Shown piece after piece: positions 16,076-23,659 of a stretch of 64,000 nt of DNA. A program made the position numbers and the translations under genes. Location: positions 15,120 to 79,119 of the forward strand of contig CALBGI010000055.1 of the NCBI GenBank assembly GCA_937893675.1, given 5' to 3'. The notes beneath the pieces were generated by a model that was given only the letters and a program-made list of their open reading frames with translations, had not been told where the DNA came from and ran no database searches. Position 1 is the first letter of the stretch. The number at the start of each line of letters is the position of its first letter. The stretch comes from an uncultured Blautia sp. (lineage in GTDB: Bacteria > Bacillota > Clostridia > Lachnospirales > Lachnospiraceae).

Positions 16076-17833
16076 ATGAACCACAGATTTACTTACAGAA
16101 TAAAAAATAAAATTATTATTATGATCCTTCTGGCAGTCATTCCCAGCATTCTTTTTTCCGTGTACTCTTCCTACCAGTACTACAAGGATTCTTTTAACAG
16201 GATCATTGAAGAAAAGGAAGCGCTGGTGGAGGAAATGACGCAGAATCTTGATTTTCAGCTGCAGTATTATGCCAATATTTCCATGACAGCTTACTACAAT
16301 GAAACGATTCTGGACTACATAAACAGCGGAAATTATGACGGTGTAAATGAAAATGTAGAAGCCTATTTATCCGGAATTGTAAATTCAGAAAGTAATGTGG
16401 AAGCGGTAGTGATGGAATTAGGCGATACCCGTTACGTAGAGGGATATCGTTACCACAATCTGGATGAATATCTGGAAAGACACAGGGAAGCTGTGAAGGA
16501 AAAAAAGGGAAAGGTCATTTGGATACCGACAGAAACGATGTCCGGGCGCTATCATTCCAACCTGAAAACCTTTGCGCTGGCAAGAGCGATCAATTCCACA
16601 GAGGGAACAGAGGGAACCTTCTGGATGTTTTTTTCCGCGGACTTTATTTCAGATATTCTGAGCTATCAGCGTCTGGATCAGGAGGGAACCAGCTACTATA
16701 TTTTGACAGAAGATAATGTAGTCGTGTGCAGCAGCCGGGACCTTCCGGCGGGAAAAAAGCTGAAAGACAAGGAGTTGATCCGGGCTTTTGAAAACGAAAA
16801 AAGCGGAAAAAAAATTAAGCTTTCTTCCGATGAAAGCATTGCAGTAAGTAAAATATCCGAGGAAACCGGATGGAAGACAACTGTCATCATCGATCCGGAT
16901 GAAGTGTTTGGCGTTGTGAAGGAGCTGCGGCGAATGACGATCTGGCTGATGCTTCTCACGGCGCTTGTATTGCTGCTTATTTATTTCTTTTTGACCTGTT
17001 ATATTTTTGAACCCATGAAGCGTTTGAGCACGGGAATGAAAAATGTGTCGGACAAAAAATTTGAAAAAATCGGCTTCCGAAAAAAGACAGACGAGATGGG
17101 AATGCTCATCACAAATTACAATTTTATGATTGATGAGATCATGCGTCTGATGTCGGAGGTGCGTGAGGAGGAAAAGGAAAAAAATGAGGAAAAGATGAAA
17201 GTTTTGTCCATGCAGATCAACCCGCATTTTGTATTCAATACGTTAAATACTGTAAAATGGATGGCTATTTCCAATAAGCAGACAAATATAAAATGTATGA
17301 TAGAAAGCCTGATCGCACTGATGAAAAGTGTAACATATACCAGAAAAGAAGAGGTTTTCGTGGAAGAAGAGCTGGAGCTTCTTGCATCTTATGTATATAT
17401 CCAAAAGATGCGTTTTGTAAATTTTGAGGTTGGGTATGAGGTAGACGACAACACGAAAAAGCTCAAGATTTTGAAGCTTCTTCTGCAGCCGCTTGTGGAA
17501 AATTGTATTCTGCATGCCTTTCAGGGCAGAAGGCAGGGAGGCGTGATCAAAATCCGGATTTACCGCCAGGAGGAAGCTCTTCATATCTGGGTGGAGGATA
17601 ACGGTATTGGCTTTGATATGAGGGAGCAGGAGAAGTTTTTTGAGGCAAACCGGGAAGAATCTGCGGAGCATGTGGGAATCTACAATGTGGTGCAGCGGAT
17701 CCGGCTGAACTATGGAGAAAGCTACGGCGCAGAAATTCAGAGCGTTTCGGGTGCCGGTACAAAAGTGCATTTGACTTTGCCGGTGCTGGAGAGCGGATAT
17801 GGGGGAACATATGATCAGAGTTGTAATAATTGA
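16076..17833 (+). CDS. YesM-type sensor histidine kinase
   Basis: The 585-residue kinase has an N-terminal TM (IIIMILLAVIPSILFSVYSS), a ~250-residue extracellular Cache-like sensor, and a second TM (~282-305). A HAMP linker follows, then a His_kinase domain with phospho-acceptor H384 in MQINPHFVFNTLNTVKW, and a HATPase domain (LVENCILHAF, VEDNGIGFD). This LytS/YesM layout is standard in Lachnospiraceae glycan loci and senses sugars directly or with a binding protein. Its end overlaps the response regulator start by 23 nt, so the two are translated together and act as a pair. Confidence 0.94.
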   Translation: MNHRFTYRIKNKIIIMILLAVIPSILFSVYSSYQYYKDSFNRIIEEKEALVEEMTQNLDFQLQYYANISMTAYYNETILDYINSGNYDGVNENVEAYLSGIVNSESNVEAVVMELGDTRYVEGYRYHNLDEYLERHREAVKEKKGKVIWIPTETMSGRYHSNLKTFALARAINSTEGTEGTFWMFFSADFISDILSYQRLDQEGTSYYILTEDNVVVCSSRDLPAGKKLKDKELIRAFENEKSGKKIKLSSDESIAVSKISEETGWKTTVIIDPDEVFGVVKELRRMTIWLMLLTALVLLLIYFFLTCYIFEPMKRLSTGMKNVSDKKFEKIGFRKKTDEMGMLITNYNFMIDEIMRLMSEVREEEKEKNEEKMKVLSMQINPHFVFNTLNTVKWMAISNKQTNIKCMIESLIALMKSVTYTRKEEVFVEEELELLASYVYIQKMRFVNFEVGYEVDDNTKKLKILKLLLQPLVENCILHAFQGRRQGGVIKIRIYRQEEALHIWVEDNGIGFDMREQEKFFEANREESAEHVGIYNVVQRIRLNYGESYGAEIQSVSGAGTKVHLTLPVLESGYGGTYDQSCNN

Positions 17834-19307
17834 AGATGAAATGCTGGTGCGGATCGGATTGAAAATGTGCATTACAGAATATGACCCGCAGCTGAAGGTT
17901 GTGGCAGATTTTTCTTCCGCGGAGGAGGCATTGGAATATTTTGAAAAAAATACAGCGGACATACTTGTGACAGATATCCGTCTCAATGGCATGAGCGGCC
18001 TGGAGCTGCTCCATAAGCTGGAGAGGAAAAAGCCGTATTTATCGGCGATCATCCTGAGCTGTTATGAGGATTTTTCTTATGCAAAGGAGGCGATTTCTCT
18101 CGGTGTGGACAGTTATGTGCTGAAACACGAAATTGATGAAAAAGAGTTCCCGAAGCTTATCCTGAACCAGTATCGGAAGAAATGCAGCGGCATTTCCGGC
18201 GAAGCCTGGCATTATATGGGAGAGGAACGCAAAGAAGAGGAGAGATTCGGCGAAGCGTTTCAGGTGGCGTCCTTTGTTTTTCGCAGAGAAGGAGACCGGA
18301 AAAATACAACCAGCGAGGAGATTGATTTTGAGATATTGGCAGAAATGTTTCAAAAGTATCTCAAGGATGAGGGGCTTGGGGAGTGCTTTGTCCGCAGAAA
18401 TATGGAAATCTGCGTGATATTCAGTTTTTCGGAAAAGAAGGATGTGAAGGCGGGGCAGGAAAAGATACAACGATTCTGGCATGAGGCGGCAAGCAGCGTA
18501 TTTAATTATTTTAACCGGAACGCGTTTATGTTCTTGTCGGAGCCTTACTATGCCCTGCAGGAAACCAAGGCGCATTATGTGCGGCTCCAGGAAGAACGGG
18601 ACGCTTGCTTTTACTGTGAGAAATCAGCCTGTTTTCAGGTGGGGAATCAGGACCGAGGGTGCAGGGAGGCTGTCCCGGAGCTGAAAATGCCGCGGGAACA
18701 TATTTTTAAGGACGGCTGGTACCAGGCATTGAAGTATGAAGTAAATCTGTTCCTGAAGCGGTGCTGTACAGCGGGAATTTCGGCAAAAGAGGCGAAATAC
18801 AGGATTATCCGGCTTTTGAATGAAATGGAGCTGTATTTGGAGCAGAATTATAAGAATCTTTCGTTTCAGAGTATTTTTGGAGAAAAACCCTATCTGGGCT
18901 GTCAGGAGGTGGAGGCCTTTGACTCCGCTGAGCAGCTTCGCCGGGAGCTGCTGAAAACAGCGGAAATGCTTGTGCAGTACATGCAGAAGCAGCAGGAAGG
19001 CTTTGAGGCCATTGAGCAATATATCCGGGAAAATTATACCAGACAGATTTCGCTGGCAGATATGGCGCTTCACTTTCACATGAACCCGGTATATTTTTGC
19101 CAGTATTTTAAGAAAAAGAAAGGAATTACCTATGTGCAGTTCCTGAACCAGGTGAGGATGGAGGAAGCAAAAAGGCTGCTGCAGAAGGGGGAACTGTCTG
19201 TGGAGCAGATTGCCGGAATGGTAGGGATTGAAAACAGCAATTATTTTGGCAGGCTGTTTAAAAAAATGACGGGAATGACCATTGGGGAATACCGCAAATC
19301 AAACTAG
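17811..19307 (+). CDS. YesN-type response regulator with AraC DNA-binding domain
   Basis: A 498-residue regulator. The receiver domain starts MIRVVIIEDEMLVRIG with phosphorylation site D55 (LVTDIRLNGMSG), followed by a long ~270-residue middle region. The C-terminal AraC domain holds two HTHs (ISLADMALHFHMNPVYFCQYF and LSVEQIAGMVGIENSNYFGRLF), ending MTGMTIGEYRKS. The ATG at 17811 with GGGGGA upstream is preferred over an ATG 12 nt earlier. It probably activates the binding-protein gene at 19465 by binding the direct repeats at 19315-19379. Confidence 0.94.
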   Translation: MIRVVIIEDEMLVRIGLKMCITEYDPQLKVVADFSSAEEALEYFEKNTADILVTDIRLNGMSGLELLHKLERKKPYLSAIILSCYEDFSYAKEAISLGVDSYVLKHEIDEKEFPKLILNQYRKKCSGISGEAWHYMGEERKEEERFGEAFQVASFVFRREGDRKNTTSEEIDFEILAEMFQKYLKDEGLGECFVRRNMEICVIFSFSEKKDVKAGQEKIQRFWHEAASSVFNYFNRNAFMFLSEPYYALQETKAHYVRLQEERDACFYCEKSACFQVGNQDRGCREAVPELKMPREHIFKDGWYQALKYEVNLFLKRCCTAGISAKEAKYRIIRLLNEMELYLEQNYKNLSFQSIFGEKPYLGCQEVEAFDSAEQLRRELLKTAEMLVQYMQKQQEGFEAIEQYIRENYTRQISLADMALHFHMNPVYFCQYFKKKKGITYVQFLNQVRMEEAKRLLQKGELSVEQIAGMVGIENSNYFGRLFKKMTGMTIGEYRKSN

Positions 19308-19314
19308 CAGACAT

Positions 19315-19379
19315 CTTAAAAAAGTGAATGAAACTTAAAAAAGTGAATAAAGACTGAAAATAAACTTAAAAAAGTGAAT
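19315..19379 (+). repeat. Three direct repeats, likely response-regulator binding sites
   Basis: CTTAAAAAAGTGAAT occurs at 19315-19329, 19334-19348 and 19365-19379. Starts are 19 and 31 nt apart, roughly two and three helical turns. The last copy ends 20 nt before the -35 box of the binding-protein promoter, as expected for an activator. The YesN-type regulator encoded just upstream is the natural binder. Confidence 0.7.
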
Positions 19380-19399
19380 GAGAATCTAAATTATGACAA

Positions 19400-19428
19400 T
19401 TGCTCTTTGAGGAGAGGACAACTATACT
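19400..19428 (+). promoter_or_regulatory. Promoter of the glycan ABC operon
   Basis: TTGCTC, a 17-nt spacer, then TATACT. The start of transcription would fall near 19435, about 30 nt before the binding-protein ATG. The half-matching -35 box fits activator dependence. Confidence 0.65.
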
Positions 19429-19464
19429 TATAGTCAGAACAAAAAATCAAAGGAGGCAGGTAAT

Positions 19465-20721
19465 ATGAAGAAAAAGGTTTTATCGATGGCTCTGGTGAGC
19501 GCTATGGCGGTTTCTCTCTTTGGAGGAGTGACGGTAAGCGCAGAAGAAAGCGAAATCGGCGGTTCCCTGATCATCTGGGAACATACGGACCAGTTCACAG
19601 AACCGTTGAAATCTGTGGTTGAAGGATTTAACGAGCTGTATCCGGATGTGGACGTGCAGATAGAAGTAAAGACATCCGATCAGTATTATAATCTCTTGCA
19701 GACCGCGATGCAGGCCGGAGAGACGCCGGACCTGTTCTGGACCAACGGTCTTGCCACCACACACTACAAATCTTACGTAGATGCAGGCTATCTGATGGAT
19801 CTGACAGATGTGGTTGACTTTTCCCTGTATGAAGGCACCACAGCAATGAATATCGTGACCATGGAAGATGGAAAGGTGTACTCCACACCCACTGCGGAAA
19901 CCGGCGGACGCTGCGTATTTTATAACAAGGACATTTTTGAAGAGCTGGGACTCGAGGTTCCCAAAACCTTCTCCGAGTTCGAGGACGTTCTGGCAAAAAT
20001 CGCGGAAAGCGATTACACACCCATTGCATTTTCCGCGACAGATCCGTGGGCGATTCTGTTCCAGTTTGAGCCGGTATTAAATGCAATGTCGGTTGACTGG
20101 ATCAAAGAATACGAAGAAAATGGAACGATCAAGGTAAACGACGAAAGAGTTGTGGCTGCTTATGACAAGATGCTTGAGTGGGCAGAAAAGGGCTATTACG
20201 GAAAAGGCTACCTGGGCGTTGATGAGAGCGGAGCACTTCTGGCATTCTCCAAGGGCGAGGCAGCAATGTGCGTGGAAGGAACCTGGAATATCTCCACGAT
20301 TGATGAGAACAACCCGGAACTGAATTACGGAGCCTTCCAGATCCCGACAGAAGACGGAGAGCAGCCGATGGTCGGAACAAACAGCTGCGGTTACGGAGTA
20401 AGCGCAACCACAGAAAATCCGGATGCGGCTCTTGCATTTGTGAATTATTTTGCAAGTGAGGAAGGGCAGACACGCTGGATCAACGGACTCAGCTCCATTC
20501 CCTGCACAACGAAGATTGTTTCTGACAATGCCGTTGTAAATGAAATCGCATCCTTCGATTATCTGACAGAGAGCTATTACAATATCCTTGGCTACCTTGC
20601 AGATCCGGAACAGGATGACACAGCGACTGCAGTGTGGGAATCTGACCAGTGTAAGGTATTCGCAGGAACACTTGGCGTACAGGAATTTGTGGACAGTCTG
20701 CAAAGTCTCCTGGTAGAGTAA
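19465..20721 (+). CDS. CUT1 ABC transporter extracellular solute-binding protein
   Basis: A 418-residue family 1 binding protein (SBP_bac_1 fold), with motifs such as LIIWEHTDQF at the mature start, GETPDLFWTNG, and YGVSATTENPDAALAFVNYF near the C-terminus. The signal peptide MKKKVLSMALVSAMAVSLFG ends at VSA|EE, with no lipobox Cys; this is the second such case in the window. It delivers oligosaccharides to the permeases at 20804 and 21721. No ATPase gene is present, which is normal for CUT1 systems that share a common MsmK-type ATPase. A strong AAAGGAGG site precedes the ATG. Confidence 0.94.
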   Translation: MKKKVLSMALVSAMAVSLFGGVTVSAEESEIGGSLIIWEHTDQFTEPLKSVVEGFNELYPDVDVQIEVKTSDQYYNLLQTAMQAGETPDLFWTNGLATTHYKSYVDAGYLMDLTDVVDFSLYEGTTAMNIVTMEDGKVYSTPTAETGGRCVFYNKDIFEELGLEVPKTFSEFEDVLAKIAESDYTPIAFSATDPWAILFQFEPVLNAMSVDWIKEYEENGTIKVNDERVVAAYDKMLEWAEKGYYGKGYLGVDESGALLAFSKGEAAMCVEGTWNISTIDENNPELNYGAFQIPTEDGEQPMVGTNSCGYGVSATTENPDAALAFVNYFASEEGQTRWINGLSSIPCTTKIVSDNAVVNEIASFDYLTESYYNILGYLADPEQDDTATAVWESDQCKVFAGTLGVQEFVDSLQSLLVE

Positions 20722-20750
20722 CGGAAAAAATATAGCAAAAAAACAGGATC

Positions 20751-20795
20751 AAAAGGGGGAGGTGGAAGCCTCCCCCCTTTCCTTTCAAAAGGGGG
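20751..20795 (+). promoter_or_regulatory. Two competing hairpins between binding protein and permease
   Basis: AAAAGGGGGAGG (20751-20762) can pair with CCTCCCCCCTTT (20769-20780) with one mismatch. The CCCCCCTTT part can instead pair with AAAGGGGG at 20788-20795, which overlaps the presumed ribosome site of the permease. The first hairpin would free that site and the second would hide it. At the least, it is a stabiliser or partial terminator downstream of the binding-protein mRNA. Confidence 0.55.
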
Positions 20796-20803
20796 CAAAT
20801 CAT

Positions 20804-21706
20804 TTGAAAAAGAAGAAAAAATGGGCTCATATAGGTTTCATTGCGCCGGGCTTTCTCATATACACCATATTTATGATGATTCCTCTGGCCTTTGCATTTT
20901 ACTACAGTGTATTTGACTGGAACGGCATTGGCCCGAAAACCTTTGTGGGGCTGGACAATTTTATAAAACTGTTTACAAGTACACGAATCTCAAGGACGTT
21001 TTTTGCGGCGCTGCTGAACAACTTCAAGTATCTTGCCTGTGTGCTTCTCATTATCACACCGATCCAGATCTTTTTCGCATACATGCTGTATATAAAGATA
21101 AAATGTCACAAATACATACGATTTATGCTGTTTATGCCTTATGTGATCAGCACTTCGATCGTAGGCTTTTTTGCACTGATCCTGTTTGATCCGAATATTG
21201 GCGTTCTGAATGAGATCCTTGTGAGTCTGTTCGGAAAAGAGCATGCCCAGGCCTGGCTGGGGGATCCGAATCTGGTCTTTAAGATATTCGTGTGCGTTGT
21301 CATCTGGCAGTGCATCGGTTCGGGCATGATGATTTTCTATGCCAATATGCAGGAGATACCGGAGGAGATCATCGAGGCCAGTGTCATTGACGGATGCGGG
21401 GAGTGGAAGAGATTCTGGACGGTAGTGCTGCCCATGCTGACCTCTTCCATGAAGACCAACCTTACGCTGAGCGTTATTTATGCAATGACGATGTTCGACC
21501 TTCCGTATATTCTTGTGGGACCGCAGGGAGGCGCCACGGGAAAACTGGATTTCATCAGCATGGTATTTTACCGCAACGCGTTTGGCGGCTCCTATTTTGG
21601 TGAAACATCCATTGGATTTGGTTCCGCGATCAGTGTGGTCATGTTCGTGATCATCCTGATATTGACGCTGGTTACCAAGAAGCTTGCCAAGAAGCTGGAA
21701 TACTAA
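20804..21706 (+). CDS. CUT1 ABC transporter permease 1 (MalF-like)
   Basis: A ~300-residue permease with six membrane segments and the binding-protein-dependent EAA loop (EIPEEIIEASVIDGCGEWKR). I place the start at TTG 20804 because the protein begins with the Lys-rich pre-TM stretch KKKKKWAHIGFIAPG and a GGGGG site lies 8 nt upstream. A GTG at 20762 would add 14 residues but lies inside a hairpin. It pairs with the permease at 21721 and is translated 15 nt ahead of it. Confidence 0.92.
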   Translation: MKKKKKWAHIGFIAPGFLIYTIFMMIPLAFAFYYSVFDWNGIGPKTFVGLDNFIKLFTSTRISRTFFAALLNNFKYLACVLLIITPIQIFFAYMLYIKIKCHKYIRFMLFMPYVISTSIVGFFALILFDPNIGVLNEILVSLFGKEHAQAWLGDPNLVFKIFVCVVIWQCIGSGMMIFYANMQEIPEEIIEASVIDGCGEWKRFWTVVLPMLTSSMKTNLTLSVIYAMTMFDLPYILVGPQGGATGKLDFISMVFYRNAFGGSYFGETSIGFGSAISVVMFVIILILTLVTKKLAKKLEY

Positions 21707-21720
21707 GGGGGGATGAGAAA

Positions 21721-22581
21721 ATGAGTACAAAGAAAAAATCCCAAAGAAGAATTGAAGGAAAGCATACTACGGTTGTAAAAAACATCATCTCCTGCATCCT
21801 GGTGTTGTACACGTTTATTTCCATTTATCTGATTGGAATGACCGTGCTGAATTCTTTTAAAACAAAATCTGAGCTGATCAACAATACTATGGGATTTCCC
21901 AAAGCGGTTACGCTGGATAACTTCCTGCAGGTGATTGTGGAGGATGAATTTTTGAGATATTTGCTGAACAGTGTGATTCTGGTGGTGGCATCTGTGTTCT
22001 GCCTGTGCCTGGTATCCTCCATGCTCAGTTATGCGCTTGCCCACTACCAATTTAAGGGGAAAGCCCTCCTGGAAAACTATTTCCTTCTGGGACTCATGTT
22101 TCCCATACAGCTTGGAATTCTGCCCCTGTTCATTATGCTTACAAAGGTGCATCTGAACAATACACTGCCAGGGCTGGTATTGATCTATACAGCCAATCTG
22201 TCGTTCTCCACAGTGCTGTTTACGAATTTCTTCCGCGGTCTGCCCAAGGAAGTGCTGGAGTCTGCACAGATTGACGGAGCCGGGGATTATCAGGTGTTCA
22301 CAAAGATTGTTGCGCCGATTTCCAAACCGGTCATTTCCACGGTTGGCCTGATCAGCTTCGTACAGATATGGAATGATTTTTATATGCCCCTGGTCTTTCT
22401 GACAAAAAAAGAGGTAAAGACGCTTACCCTTGGCATTTACAGCTACAGCGCCAATTTTCTGGCAAACTGGAATAAAATTTTTGCGGCCATTACCATTGCG
22501 CTGATCCCGATCATTATTATTTATTTCTTATTCTCAGAGCAGATTGTAGAAGGACTTACCGGCGGTGCGGTAAAAGGATAA
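21721..22581 (+). CDS. CUT1 ABC transporter permease 2 (MalG-like)
   Basis: A 286-residue permease with six hydrophobic segments. Its EAA loop, LPKEVLESAQIDGAGDYQVF, is followed by IVAPISKPVIST, the hallmark of the MalG/AraQ class. It forms the heterodimeric channel with the preceding permease. A GGGGGGATGAG site lies upstream, and the spacing to its neighbours (15 and 31 nt) indicates one operon. Confidence 0.94.
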   Translation: MSTKKKSQRRIEGKHTTVVKNIISCILVLYTFISIYLIGMTVLNSFKTKSELINNTMGFPKAVTLDNFLQVIVEDEFLRYLLNSVILVVASVFCLCLVSSMLSYALAHYQFKGKALLENYFLLGLMFPIQLGILPLFIMLTKVHLNNTLPGLVLIYTANLSFSTVLFTNFFRGLPKEVLESAQIDGAGDYQVFTKIVAPISKPVISTVGLISFVQIWNDFYMPLVFLTKKEVKTLTLGIYSYSANFLANWNKIFAAITIALIPIIIIYFLFSEQIVEGLTGGAVKG

Positions 22582-22612
22582 CGTTAAAAAGATTACAAGG
22601 AGCACGAGGCAT

Positions 22613-23659
22613 ATGACAACAAGAGAACGATTTCGCAAAGTGATGGAGGGGGATTCCTCCCTGGACCGTGCGCCGGTCCTGGAGTGGGCGCCCTGGTGGG
22701 ACAAGACGCTGGAATGCTGGCAGGAAGAAGGCATGCCGGGAGGAATGGAAGAGCAGGAAGTGATGGACTATTTCGGGCTGGACAGAATTGCACAGTTCTG
22801 GTTTCCCCATTACCAGGAAGATTGTCCGCAGCCGGAGTCGAAGTATGTGGGGCCGGGCATTGTGCAGGAGGAAGAGGATTATGACCGTCTGAGAAAATAT
22901 TTTCTTCCGGAGGACGCAGTGGAACGGATGATGGATGACATCCAGAAAGTACGCCCGGAACATGAGAAGGGGGAAACCCTGGTATGGTATACCATAAACG
23001 GTTTTTTCTGGTTTCCCAGAGAGCTGTTTGGAGATGAGGCGCATTTGTACGCGTTTTATGATTACCCGGAGCTGTATCACAGAATCTGTGAGGATCTGCT
23101 GCAGTGGCAGATAAAACAGATCGATGCGTTTGCCGGCTTCATGAAGGCAGATTTCATGACCATTGCGGAAGACATGAGCTACAACAAGGGTCCCATGATA
23201 TCCCGCCAGATGTTTGAAGAGTTTATGCTTCCCTATTACAGAAGGCTGATTCCGGAAATCAAAAAGTACGGGACAAAGGTTTTTGTGGATTCGGACGGAA
23301 ACGTGGAGGAGATGATCCCCTGGCTCATTGAGGCGGGAGTGGACGGCGTTCTTCCGCTGGAACGGCAGGCGGGAGTGGACCTGGTGAAGCTGCAGAAAGC
23401 GTATCCGGAATTTCTGTTTCTGGGAGGCTTTGACAAAATGAGCCTTTTGCAGGGAAAGGAAGCGATCCGCCGGGAATTTGAACGGCTTCTTCCGGTGATA
23501 GAGAACGGAAAATATCTGGTGAGCATGGACCACCAGACGCCGCCGGGAGTGACTATGGAAAATTACAGATATTATGTGGAGCTTTTGAAGGAATACAGTA
23601 AAAAAGCCTGTCAGGCAGGAAAGGCGGGGAAATATGGGAAAATGGATATGGATGCATGA
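22613..23659 (+). CDS. UroD-like (uroporphyrinogen decarboxylase/methyltransferase fold) protein
   Basis: A 348-residue TIM-barrel protein of the UroD/MtaA-like family. Fold-typical segments are MTTRERFRKVMEGDSSLDRAP, a DMSYNKGPMISRQMFEEFMLPY stretch split around residue 185, VFVDSDGN, and FLGGFDK. Classical UroD makes coproporphyrinogen, and relatives move methyl groups to corrinoids. Members embedded in sugar loci like this one have no established reaction. The absence of haem or methyltransferase genes nearby argues for a sugar-related role. It overlaps the next gene by 26 nt, so the two are translationally coupled. Confidence 0.82.
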   Translation: MTTRERFRKVMEGDSSLDRAPVLEWAPWWDKTLECWQEEGMPGGMEEQEVMDYFGLDRIAQFWFPHYQEDCPQPESKYVGPGIVQEEEDYDRLRKYFLPEDAVERMMDDIQKVRPEHEKGETLVWYTINGFFWFPRELFGDEAHLYAFYDYPELYHRICEDLLQWQIKQIDAFAGFMKADFMTIAEDMSYNKGPMISRQMFEEFMLPYYRRLIPEIKKYGTKVFVDSDGNVEEMIPWLIEAGVDGVLPLERQAGVDLVKLQKAYPEFLFLGGFDKMSLLQGKEAIRREFERLLPVIENGKYLVSMDHQTPPGVTMENYRYYVELLKEYSKKACQAGKAGKYGKMDMDA

